The position numbers and the translations under genes were made by a program. Below are positions 47,485 through 55,744 of a DNA stretch of 63,462 nucleotides, piece by piece. Each line of letters starts with the position of its first letter. Position 1 is the first letter of the stretch. The DNA is from Granulicella sp. (GTDB lineage Bacteria > Acidobacteriota > Terriglobia > Terriglobales > Acidobacteriaceae). Where the stretch lies: NCBI GenBank assembly GCA_027365345.1, contig DAHXNO010000172.1:1-63462 (forward strand). The letters are read 5' to 3'. Below the pieces are notes generated by a model. It did not search any database, was not told where the DNA came from, and saw nothing but the letters and a program-made list of their open reading frames with translations.

Positions 47485-48801
47485 GTGCGACTCCAAATGC
47501 GTCAGATCACCTATCGATATCGCTTTCTTCACGCCATACTCGATAGGCTTGTGGGCTTGCTGCCGGCCAGCCGCGTTCCGGGGGCCTGCCAGCCACTGCG
47601 CTCCAGCCCCCAAAGCCTGCTCGTATTGAAATTTGGCGGGATGGGCGAAGCTGTCTTGGCCGGCTCACTATTGAGGACCTTGAAGGAGCGGCACCCGTCT
47701 CTTCGGATCGATTTCCTCATCGAGGACCGCGTGGACGGGGTGGTAAATGCTCCCGCCGCCGGGGAGACATATTCTTACCATCCTCGCAAAGACGGACTCC
47801 GGAGGGCGCTCAGGATATTGCGGCAGGTACGACAGGCCCGATACGGTGCCGTTATTGACTTCGAACAGCAGTCCCTGCTGACCGCCCTATTCGTGCGCAT
47901 GACAGGGATTCCGGCGCGGCTTGGGTTCTCTCCCGCCGTCCCAAGCCCACGCGCCCGCATGTTCACGCATCTCGTCCAGCTCCGCGAGGGCGAATCCATG
48001 TGGCATTCATTCCTCCAGCTTTCCAGAATCATTGACCCCGGAATTCCGGAATCCCTTCAGACCGTGCCCCTGCCCTGTTCCGAGCAGAAATTGGATTGGC
48101 TAAAGACATGGCGGCGCACACGCGGCATCGGCGACCCGGCCACGCGTATGGTTGCACTGCATTTAGGCGTAGGGCCAAGCGCCCAATATCGCCGTTGGCC
48201 GCTGGAGCGGTTCCAGGATTTAGCTTCTGCTCTTGCTCGCCAGTTCCCCGACATCGTTTTCGTGCTCACCGGGTCCAACGCGGAAAAACACCTGGCCCGC
48301 CGGTTCGGGGAGCATCTTCCGGGTAGAAGCGTCGACGCGTCCGACCTGGGCGACATCCAAAGCACAGCCGCCCTGCTTGGTCAATGCGATCTCTTAATCA
48401 GCGCAGATACCGGAATTATGCATCTCGCGGCGGCAATGGGAACGCCCACGGTCGGCCTTTTCGGTCCCAATACCCCACGTTGTTGGGCGCCAGTGGGGCC
48501 CCGAGCCACCTATGTCTACGTTACCCGCCAGAAATGCAGCCCCTGCATCAATAGCTACAGGCGGCAAATCCCTGAGACCTGCGTCGCAGCCGAGGAAAGT
48601 GCCTGTATGTGGGACATTTCGGTGGAAGATGTCCTCCGGGCGGCCGCCAGCGTTGCGGACCCTCGCAGGCTTGGGTCGCTCCTTCCGCAGCCCGGCGGCC
48701 CCGACGCAGGAACGTTCCCAATCCACCAAGCCGCGCCGCCAGGCCCCCGGGCGGACCTTGGCGGCAGCAAGCGGCCCGACCCCTCAGCACTCCGCGGGTA
48801 G
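47485..48801 (+). CDS. GT9 family glycosyltransferase (ADP-heptose:LPS heptosyltransferase-like)
   Basis: 438 residues from a GTG at 47485 with AGGGG nearby; an ATG at codon 5 (47497) is an alternative. The N-terminal Rossmann half carries SLLVLKFGGMGEAVLAGSLL, the typical GT9 start. The C-terminal half has ALHLGVGPSAQYRRWPLERF and LLISADTGIMHLAAAMGTPT, then GLFGPNTPRCW, for nucleotide-sugar binding. The last 65 or so residues (after RAAASVADPRR) are Pro/Gly-rich and unlike the family. They overlap the truncated GT4 remnant on the other strand, so the 3' end may be a rearrangement junction. Confidence 0.85.
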   Translation: MRLQMRQITYRYRFLHAILDRLVGLLPASRVPGACQPLRSSPQSLLVLKFGGMGEAVLAGSLLRTLKERHPSLRIDFLIEDRVDGVVNAPAAGETYSYHPRKDGLRRALRILRQVRQARYGAVIDFEQQSLLTALFVRMTGIPARLGFSPAVPSPRARMFTHLVQLREGESMWHSFLQLSRIIDPGIPESLQTVPLPCSEQKLDWLKTWRRTRGIGDPATRMVALHLGVGPSAQYRRWPLERFQDLASALARQFPDIVFVLTGSNAEKHLARRFGEHLPGRSVDASDLGDIQSTAALLGQCDLLISADTGIMHLAAAMGTPTVGLFGPNTPRCWAPVGPRATYVYVTRQKCSPCINSYRRQIPETCVAAEESACMWDISVEDVLRAAASVADPRRLGSLLPQPGGPDAGTFPIHQAAPPGPRADLGGSKRPDPSALRG

Positions 48802-49218
48802 CAAGGAAGAGAGTCGCTGTCGCGCTCCTGCCCTCGCTTGGATCGACGCCAGCTTGCCCCGGAGCGGCCAAGCCCGCCGACTAGCCAACCTCCTTTCCGG
48901 GGCAAATGCCGCCCCCGGATTCGGAGCGTGCAGATGCACCAGGTCGGCAGGCGAGTCGCGTATCGCCGCCGTAAGCCCGGGGCAGACTGGCATGGAGGCA
49001 ATCGTGGTTAGCCGACCCACCCGCGTGACGTTCACTCGCTCCATCAATGCCTGCTCATGCCGGCGCGCAGCGTTGGCAACGACCACGCTCACATGCGCTC
49101 GGACCGTCTGCCGAACGGCAAGATCCCTAAGGTGCGTCTCCATACCCCCGCTGTGGGGAGGGTAAAATTTCCCCAGGTGGAGAATCGAATGTCTGCCACG
49201 CCCAGCTCCCCCGCTCAT
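48784..49218 (-). pseudogene. GT4 glycosyltransferase cut to its N-terminal half
   Basis: 144 residues. The first 110 or so follow the N-terminal Rossmann domain of GT4 enzymes: ILHLGKFYPPHSGGMETHL, VTRVGRLTTIASMPVCPGL and DLVHLHAPNPGA. After about 48890 the sequence becomes Arg/Ala-rich with no family similarity and stops. The donor-binding C-terminal half (about 230 residues) is absent. It overlaps the end of the convergent GT9 gene by 18 bases. Confidence 0.75.
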
Positions 49219-49276
49219 TCACACACCCGGCCTCGGACCACTGAAGCCCCTTCCCTGTCGGGAACAAATTCCATCC

Positions 49277-50407
49277 ATGACTAATTCGCGCGCAGCCGTC
49301 CGGTCAATCGCCGTTAATGGCAGATTCCTCTCCCAGCCGGTTACCGGCGTGCAGCGGTATGCATTCGAGCTGCTCAACGCGCTCGACTCCCTGTTAGATG
49401 CCGGGTCCATAGAACCGGTGCCCCTCACTGTTCTCGTCCCCCCGGACGCCGTAAATCTCCCCCAATGGCCCTCCATCAGAATCCAGCGGGTTGGGCGGTT
49501 CACCGGACAGCTTTGGGAACAGCTTGATCTGCCCATACATGCGCACGGAACTCTCTTGTTCACCCCCTGCGGCGGCGCTCCCATCGTACATCGGCCGCAC
49601 GTCATCACTATCCACGACGCAGGTGTGTTCAGCACTCCCACCGCCTACACCGTTGCCTACAGAAATTACTACAAGGCCCTCCAGCGGGTTCTTAGCGCCA
49701 CGGCAAGCCATATCCTTACAGTATCTGAATTCTCCAGACGCGAGCTCATCGCTGCGCTGCACCTTCCCGCCGCCAAGATCACGGCTATCCCCCTTTCGGG
49801 GGAGCACATCCTCCGCTGTAGGCCAGATGAGGGGGTCTTGCCCCGGAATGGCCTCCGCCCGGGCCGGTATATCGTCGGCGTAGGCTCGCGCAATCCAAAC
49901 AAGAACCTCAAAGGGCTCATCGACGCCGCAGCCTTTTTCCCACCCTCCTCGCTTGAACTCGTTGTCGCCGGTGGAGGGAACCGCAGCATTTTCTCAGACG
50001 AACAAATCGCCTCAGCGAGGGTAAGAAGCCTCGGCTTCGTAAACGACAATGAGTTGCGGGCCCTCTATGAGAATGCCGCGTGTTTCGCATTTCCCTCATT
50101 TTACGAGGGATTTGGGCTGCCTCCGCTGGAGGCGTTGACCCTGGGCTGCCCCGTGGTGGTTTCAAACGCGGCATCTCTGCCCGAAATCTTCGGAGAGGCC
50201 GCCGCCTATTGTGACCCCCATTCGCCCGAGGATATCGCTCGCCAGATACAAAGAGCATGCGAGGGAGGGAATGCCGACCGGGAACGACGCTACGCGCGGG
50301 CGTCCTCGTTCACCTGGAATGCCTGCGCCAGGGAAACGTGGTCCATCTTCGAGCGAATAATACGCGATCCACAACGGCGTCGCCGAAGGGGCAACCCAGC
50401 CTTTTAG
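49277..50407 (+). CDS. GT4 family glycosyltransferase
   Basis: 376 residues. The N-terminus has VNGRFLSQPVTGVQRYAFEL and ITIHDAGVFSTPTAYTVAY. The donor domain shows VGVGSRNPNKNLKGLID and the E-x7-E segment in FPSFYEGFGLPPLEALTLG. It resembles mannosyl- and rhamnosyltransferases of O-antigen clusters (WbaZ-like). The TAG stop (50405-50407) is shared with the first base of repeat copy D. The acceptor is unknown. Confidence 0.88.
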   Translation: MTNSRAAVRSIAVNGRFLSQPVTGVQRYAFELLNALDSLLDAGSIEPVPLTVLVPPDAVNLPQWPSIRIQRVGRFTGQLWEQLDLPIHAHGTLLFTPCGGAPIVHRPHVITIHDAGVFSTPTAYTVAYRNYYKALQRVLSATASHILTVSEFSRRELIAALHLPAAKITAIPLSGEHILRCRPDEGVLPRNGLRPGRYIVGVGSRNPNKNLKGLIDAAAFFPPSSLELVVAGGGNRSIFSDEQIASARVRSLGFVNDNELRALYENAACFAFPSFYEGFGLPPLEALTLGCPVVVSNAASLPEIFGEAAAYCDPHSPEDIARQIQRACEGGNADRERRYARASSFTWNACARETWSIFERIIRDPQRRRRRGNPAF

Positions 50408-50518
50408 AGCATTTATCCCGTAGGTGTAGCCCAGCGGATTGAGATTGATGGGCGTTTTCCCCAATGAAAACGCCACTGCACAATCGCCTTTGGATACCCG
50501 TGAACGGGGAAAATGCTC
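50407..50518 (-). repeat. 112-bp nested-hairpin repeat, copy D (reverse)
   Basis: Arms GAGCATTTATCCCGT and ACGGGGAAAATGCTC with a perfect inner hairpin (GGCGTTTTC, GAAAACGCC). It begins on the stop codon of the GT4 gene. TA occurs on both sides (TTTTA before, TAAG after), possibly a 2-bp target duplication, though other copies do not show it. Confidence 0.9.
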
Positions 50519-50833
50519 TAAGAATTGACGCAAGAAGCATGCACCCCCTCCGAGCCAAGACCGTAACGTGGCAACGTGTCCTCAAGCCGCTGGCCTCCGA
50601 CACCGGACTCTGGCCCGGCGCCCCCCATATGGAGTTGAGGAAGAAGGGCCAGCAGCCCGAGAAGCCCCCGCTCCGAGTCCCGCTGGAGGCCGCATCGTCG
50701 GAGAAGCCCCCTCCTCCGTGTTAAGGTTCACCAAGCCGCGCTGGCCGGGGGCTCCACGTCGGCACCTCGCTGGGGCATCGCGGGCGAGGCGCGGGAGGTG
50801 GATGGAATGTCAGAGCGCGGCTCGCGCAATGCC
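50519..50833. other. Intergenic, no gene recognised
   Basis: 315 bases between copy D and the stop of the next gene (convergent). Composition is GC-rich with Pro/Arg-type frames only. A few short inverted runs (GGAGAAGCCCC region) are too weak to name. Confidence 0.4.
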
Positions 50834-52000
50834 TCAACGCCCCTCGAATAGTCCGGCCCTCTCACGCAACTGTTTCACGAACTCACAACCCACGCTCCCC
50901 GGAGAATGCCTTGCCCTGATCGAGTCGTACAGGAGGTCGTCAACTGTGGGTGGACCGTGAGCAAGCCAGCCCCGCAAGACCCCCTCGACCTGATCCAGGT
51001 CTTTGATCCACACGACGCAGTCGCCGGAAGCGTCGCGTAGAACCCATTCAAAGTACTCATTTCTGGTCGCTAGGATAGGTTTGTTGAACCTGATAGCGTC
51101 AAACAGGGAGCCGCTCGCCGTTAGCTGGTAGGAATCTTCCGGGTAACAGTACAAAACCGCGTCGAGAGCACGGACCTCGCGATCAAAGGCTTCCCTATCA
51201 TAGAATACCTGTGGGTCGCGAAACTGGACGAGCGGGTTGAGGTATGGCTCCATGCTCGGATCCAGCCTCCCGACGACCTTGAAGCAAATGCGGCCTGCCT
51301 CGACCTCATCTTTAAAACGCTCGGCGAGACGAAAAATAAGCTCCGACCCCTTCGCGACCGAGGCGACTCCTACGCTGCCAATCGATAGATATGGCTTAGC
51401 TTGGCGGCGCGTTGCGCCTGGGGCAAGGAATGAATATGGATGTTCAATCGCGATCCAATCCCTTGCCCGGCCGCTCATCGCCTCCATTTTGGACCTGATG
51501 TTGTTCCCCAAAACAACCGGATAGAGATTTTTCACCTTGATGCCCAGCGACATTGGGAACCAGAAAGGCAGCTTCCAGAAGCGCCTTTCCACTTTAACGA
51601 CCGATTCGAGCTCACCATGAATGCACAACAATATAGGACAGCCCGGGGGCAGGGCCTTCAATAGGACCCTGGCAAAGTTGTGGGAGAGAGGAGAGACATT
51701 GAGGATGTGCAGGAGCGTTGCTCGGTTCCTCTTTGCGTGGATAAACACTCGCATGAGTCGAAGAATCGTTGCCACTTCGAGCAGGTACATCCTGACTATC
51801 CTGCTCTTGGAGTACGGCCGATAGAACAGGAATGGCGCTCCCCTGTCGATCGGGCACGCCTCTTGGAGCGCGGACAGGTGCCCGCGCTCAGCGAAGACAT
51901 GCACGGCCTGCCCCAACCTGCTCTTATAAAGGTCCACGTAAAACCTGTTGATCTCGAAATGAAATGCATCTGTCGAACGGAAATCGGCCAAGACAACCAT
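50834..52000 (-). CDS. Glycosyltransferase of the O-antigen cluster (GT-B type)
   Basis: About 388 residues from an ATG at 52000, placed 30 bases after the polymerase stop with GGGAG close upstream; the frame stays open to 52132 within the previous gene. It begins MVVLADFRSTDAFHFEINR, has a central LLCIHGELESVVKVERRFW and a donor-side half with LSIGSVGVASVAKGSELIF and ASGSLFDAIRFNKPILATRN. The pattern is that of a GT4-like enzyme, but the classical E-x7-E is weak. The sugar is unknown. Confidence 0.65.
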   Translation of the reverse strand: MVVLADFRSTDAFHFEINRFYVDLYKSRLGQAVHVFAERGHLSALQEACPIDRGAPFLFYRPYSKSRIVRMYLLEVATILRLMRVFIHAKRNRATLLHILNVSPLSHNFARVLLKALPPGCPILLCIHGELESVVKVERRFWKLPFWFPMSLGIKVKNLYPVVLGNNIRSKMEAMSGRARDWIAIEHPYSFLAPGATRRQAKPYLSIGSVGVASVAKGSELIFRLAERFKDEVEAGRICFKVVGRLDPSMEPYLNPLVQFRDPQVFYDREAFDREVRALDAVLYCYPEDSYQLTASGSLFDAIRFNKPILATRNEYFEWVLRDASGDCVVWIKDLDQVEGVLRGWLAHGPPTVDDLLYDSIRARHSPGSVGCEFVKQLRERAGLFEGR

Positions 52001-52029
52001 GCTCCCACCCCACGCCTTCCTGCTAAATA

Positions 52030-53142
52030 TTAAGGTAGCGGCACCATATAGAAATTGAACGGTACGAACAAATCGTGATACGACGAGAACAAGGCTTGAT
52101 AGAGGCTCACGAAGCAGTAGCCTACAAGACAATACGCAAAGAGCGCCTTGCCTAGCCGCTCATGGGACGACAACGCAATGGGGAACAACAATATCTCAAA
52201 CACAGTAAAGTAGGTCGAGAACCTAATCAACACAAACGCTGTCAGCGAAAACGCACATACGAGCAAAGTTCCGTAAAACTGCGCCTGTAGCAACCTGGAA
52301 TATAAAGGCGCAAAACGCTGGCCCACGTGTTTTGCCCGCGCGAAGAAATAGACATAGATAACTGTATCTTTGAAAATCCGAAGCCCGTCTTGCAGCTTCG
52401 AGTCGGCTTGGCCACCGGTACCATTCCGAAGGATATAGTTATTGACCTTGTCGCCCAGGAATAGAAAGGTTGAGGAAACCTCCAACGACGACAAATACGC
52501 GCCTAACGCCTTCCACAGTGCAACTGAGGCAGACAAGATCAGCACCGCCGCGGCCAGATCCCGACCGATGGAACGCTGCTTCCGAGGGCGGGACAGTATT
52601 AGCGGCACGAAAATAATTGCTGAAATGTGGATCGCTACCGCCGCAAGCACGAGAGAATAGGACCATTTTCTATAGCCTCTATACGAGAGCCAAAGCGCCA
52701 GGAAACAGAAAGAGATCGCTATGGATTGTCTGACAAAAAATATGTCTCCTAGCATGGTGCAGAAATACACTAAGAAGGCGACGGAGATATATGGCGATTC
52801 GCGGAGGACCGGCAGCAATTTAGGGACGAATACGAGAAGACCAAGAGCTGCTAAAAATAAATGGTATGAGGCGAAGAAGCCGAACAGGTAGTTCAGAAAT
52901 AGATATCCCGGCTCCATAGACCCGCTGAAGACGGCTGCGAAGGAGCGGGCCCCGACGAATGATTCATATAACGAGTGGTACGACTCCCAATCCGTTCCGT
53001 TCTTCCACCTGGAAAAGGATAGGACCCAGAAGGTGCCCCCCAAAATAATGGTCAAAGCTGAGCGATCTATCCTCCGGATTGGGAAGACCTCAAGCAGAGA
53101 GAGGGCACAGAGCACAAGCAACAAAGTTAGGTAGAGAGTCAC
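52030..53142 (-). CDS. Wzy-like O-antigen/EPS polymerase (EpsG family)
   Basis: 370 residues, mostly membrane-embedded with about 10-11 segments (for example LYLTLLLVLCALSLLEV, YHLFLAALGLLVFVPKLL). The motif FSRWKNGTDWESYHSLYESF near residues 43-62 is typical of EpsG-like polymerases, as is the later FFVRQSIAISFCFLALWLSY. The GTG start directly abuts the TAA of the upstream gene (TAAGTG). It should join repeat units in the periplasm, with the flippase at 55741 as partner. GC is lower than in the flanking core genes. Confidence 0.8.
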   Translation of the reverse strand: MTLYLTLLLVLCALSLLEVFPIRRIDRSALTIILGGTFWVLSFSRWKNGTDWESYHSLYESFVGARSFAAVFSGSMEPGYLFLNYLFGFFASYHLFLAALGLLVFVPKLLPVLRESPYISVAFLVYFCTMLGDIFFVRQSIAISFCFLALWLSYRGYRKWSYSLVLAAVAIHISAIIFVPLILSRPRKQRSIGRDLAAAVLILSASVALWKALGAYLSSLEVSSTFLFLGDKVNNYILRNGTGGQADSKLQDGLRIFKDTVIYVYFFARAKHVGQRFAPLYSRLLQAQFYGTLLVCAFSLTAFVLIRFSTYFTVFEILLFPIALSSHERLGKALFAYCLVGYCFVSLYQALFSSYHDLFVPFNFYMVPLP

Positions 53143-54063
53143 TTAGTTTCCTGACGGGGGAGTAGGATCGTGAGCTTCCGGTCCGCAGCGAGCGAGTTGC
53201 CGACCCTCTTTTGCTGCCGCTCGCCGTAGGTTCCACTTCGCCCGAGTGTTGCGCCCGACCAGGTAGGCTAAGAGGGAGCGCGCTTGAGCATAGCCATACC
53301 AGCAAAGGGCGAGCCAGCCAGGCAGATGCTTATGCTGAAAATATATCGCATTTCGCGTCTGGTACCGGAGAGAAAATGTCGACAAATCTCCGCCTGTCAA
53401 CGCGCTGACCTTATGCCAGAGCCTTGCCTCCGGCACACACCAGAGCGACAGTCCCTGCTTCAGACAGCGGTACATAAAATCCACGTCCTCAGTATAGGTA
53501 AAGTACCGCTCATCGAGCAGGCCCACGCGGTCGAAGACCTCCTTGCGTATCAGGACGCAGCACAGTGGGGCAAAGGTGACCCGGCAGGCAACATTATATT
53601 GCCCGTTGTCCGTCTCGCCCCCGCCGCGGTGCTTGTTACGGTAGCCCAGCCACGGCTGCAGGCTGCCCCCGGCGGCCCAGATGCGGTCCTTTGGCTCAAA
53701 ATAGTACATCAGGGGGGCCGTCATGCCGCATTTGTATTGGTCGAGCGCGCCTGCCAGCCGCTCCAGCAACTCCGGCCCAAAAACGACGTCGTTGTTCAGG
53801 GCAAGAATTGCCGTGCAGCCATCCCGTAAAGCGGCCCGAATGCCTTGGTTTGTCCCAGCGGCAAACCCTATGTTTTCAGAATTTTGCAAAAATGCACAGC
53901 CCTCCGGCATGCGGGCCTGGACAAAGGCGGCGGTGTCATCGGTCGAGCCGCTATCGACGATGTATAGGGCATGGTCCGTGTGGGTCTGCTTCTCCAGCGA
54001 GGCGAAGAAGTCCTCCAGCACGCTGCGGCTGTTATACGTGACCGTGACAATCCCAATCTTCAT
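53143..54063 (-). CDS. GT2 family glycosyltransferase (rhamnosyltransferase-like)
   Basis: 306 residues, GT-A fold: IGIVTVTYNSRSVLEDFFAS, IVDSGSTDDTAAFV, NIGFAAGTNQGIRAAL and the metal-binding LALNNDVVFG. ERYFTYTEDVDFMYRCLKQG contains the ED motif of WbbL-like enzymes. The membrane-associated C-terminus ends in a basic segment. With dTDP-rhamnose made by the rml operon 12 kb away, a rhamnosyl transfer is plausible (inference). The start overlaps the previous gene's stop (ATGA). Confidence 0.88.
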   Translation of the reverse strand: MKIGIVTVTYNSRSVLEDFFASLEKQTHTDHALYIVDSGSTDDTAAFVQARMPEGCAFLQNSENIGFAAGTNQGIRAALRDGCTAILALNNDVVFGPELLERLAGALDQYKCGMTAPLMYYFEPKDRIWAAGGSLQPWLGYRNKHRGGGETDNGQYNVACRVTFAPLCCVLIRKEVFDRVGLLDERYFTYTEDVDFMYRCLKQGLSLWCVPEARLWHKVSALTGGDLSTFSLRYQTRNAIYFQHKHLPGWLALCWYGYAQARSLLAYLVGRNTRAKWNLRRAAAKEGRQLARCGPEAHDPTPPSGN

Positions 54064-54891
54064 ACGTGTTTAGGGTTTATTTTCCACCCTGGACCATCTA
54101 TTGGAACTTTATCCACGACGGCTAATATTGATCTAAGAATCATGCGTTTTGCCGTATCTTTCCACAATCGTATAGGACATGAACTGTTCTCATTGTCGGG
54201 ATGGACATATATCGCTCTGCGATAGGTTGCTCTTAGACGGCGGTGGCACCGCATGTATGCATCTACGCGCTGCTCGAATATGGGTGAGACGTATGACAGC
54301 GGATCGCGAAGCGAGGCAGGCGCAAAGTAGCGAAAAACAGGCCGCGCAAATTCAGAAATTCTTAATAAGTACACCTGATCATTAAATCTATATCCGATTG
54401 AGAAGTCCCCATGAGTTAATATAGTTTCTCCGTCCAGGCCCCCTTTCCACCAGTTTGGATTGGCAACTGCGACCCTACTGTCTTCTTTCATAAGATTTAT
54501 TGATGGTGATACCCAATCAAAGGGATTCTTTAAGCGAACCTCTGGGTCCCGATGACACATCCAAGGCGCAGATCCCGGTAAAAAGAGGGCGACAATTGCC
54601 CAGTCGGAATAATGCGCAACTGCTCCCACGTCATTTCGGGTAGGTCCGGATTTTAACAATGCTTCGTCAAGCAGGTCTTGTACAAAATAATATGCGCCGA
54701 TTCCCCCTTTGCTCTAAGACATTTGCATGTTGTCGGGCGTCTCCGAGGCTATTTACGTTATTGATAGGTAAGACAACTTAATTAAACTCAAATGCGTTGC
54801 ATTTCACAGTTGTACTCATCTATCCAAGCCCAAGCACATTTCTATATGTTGCTCCGCAAACGTTTATTATCAGGTCGACCTTATCTTTCAT
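54060..54891 (-). pseudogene. Frameshifted, decaying gene of the glycan cluster
   Basis: The ATG at 54891 overlaps the end of the upstream GT2 gene and starts MKDKVDLIINVCGATYRN, then meets a stop near 54830. In other frames, LPINNVNSLGDARQHANVLE and then IGAYYFVQDLLDEALLKSG follow, which reads as one protein broken by two or more frameshifts. From 54659 a clean 199-residue frame (HYSDWAIVALFLPGSAPWMC ... GPGWKINPKHV) runs to a TGA that overlaps the next start. The region is AT-rich compared with its neighbours. The parent family may be a glycosyltransferase-like protein, but I cannot name it. Confidence 0.65.
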
Positions 54892-55744
54892 CGCGGAGAC
54901 TCCCTTCATCATAACCTGCAGCCAATTCTTCGGCCACGCGATGGTATCTTGCGATTATTTCGTTTTTTCCACCTGTGGAGTGGAGCTCCTGCAATTTTGC
55001 GTAGGTGGCCCAACGGTACATGGCCATGAATCCAGATAGATAGAAACCGCGCCAGCCGTCCCGGTAGCCCTGTTTGCGGAGATAGCGATCTACAAACTCA
55101 AATACAGCGCGCAGCGCGGCCCTGGTCATGCTGGCATGTTCCCCACGCTCAAATGCTTGCTGCGCCTCAATGCTGGTATAACGGTTCAGCTTCTCAAGGA
55201 AGTGCGCGCAGTCCGCATAATTGAAATGGTGAAAAGCCATCTTTCCCTGATACGGCAGGGTCAGCACCCGCGCACCGGGAACGGGATGAATAAAGCCATG
55301 AATCCGTGGATTGAGGTGGATCTTGTCTTTTTTGAAAAAGCGAGGGTGCTGGTCTTGGTGCGGCCCCCAACCTGTATGCAAGAGCGGGCCGCCTAACAGG
55401 TAGTTTAGCCATGAAATGGTGACAACGTCCGCGGTATCGTCTGAGGCAAGCTGCATCAGCTTCACGGTCAATGGCTGCGGTATCATCTCGTCCGCGTCGA
55501 GGAGAAGGACCCAATCTCCGGTGGCCTGGCTGACAGCGAAGGCCCGCGCTGGTTCAGAAAATCCCATACGTTCGTGAAAATACACCGTGGCCCCGTACTC
55601 GCGTGCAATTTCGACGGTCCGGTCTTCGCTGTGCATGTCCACAACGATGACCTCGTCTGCCCAGGTGCGAACGGAGCGCAGGGCATACGGCAGGTTCTTC
55701 TCTTCGTTGAGTGTGTTGACGACGACGGAGATGCGCGGTTTCAT
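54881..55744 (-). CDS. GT2 glycosyltransferase (WaaE/KdtX-like)
   Basis: 287 residues from the ATG at 55744, which overlaps the flippase stop (ATGA); an upstream extension lies inside the flippase gene. Motifs: ISVVVNTLNEEKNLPYALRS, EVIVVDMHSEDRTVEIAREY, and the metal site LLLDADEMIP. Its C-terminal half (HFNYADCAHFLEKLNRYTSI, GWRGFYLSGFMAMYRWATY) matches the WaaE/KdtX subgroup, which adds glucose to LPS core. Function is inferred from subgroup only. Confidence 0.88.
   Translation of the reverse strand: MKPRISVVVNTLNEEKNLPYALRSVRTWADEVIVVDMHSEDRTVEIAREYGATVYFHERMGFSEPARAFAVSQATGDWVLLLDADEMIPQPLTVKLMQLASDDTADVVTISWLNYLLGGPLLHTGWGPHQDQHPRFFKKDKIHLNPRIHGFIHPVPGARVLTLPYQGKMAFHHFNYADCAHFLEKLNRYTSIEAQQAFERGEHASMTRAALRAVFEFVDRYLRKQGYRDGWRGFYLSGFMAMYRWATYAKLQELHSTGGKNEIIARYHRVAEELAAGYDEGSLRDER

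Noticed and set aside
48512-49165. A 217-codon plus-strand frame overlapping GT9
   Set aside because: It is out of frame with the GT9 motifs and Ala/Arg/Ser-rich; the GT9 frame and the antisense GT4 remnant account for the sequence.
50407-50518. TA target-site duplication as proof of an IS630/Tc1-type MITE
   Set aside because: TA flanks copy D on both sides but not the other five copies, so the evidence is insufficient.
54797-55039. An 80-codon plus-strand frame in the AT-rich patch
   Set aside because: It is antisense to the decaying gene and the end of the GT2 gene, which explain the region better.
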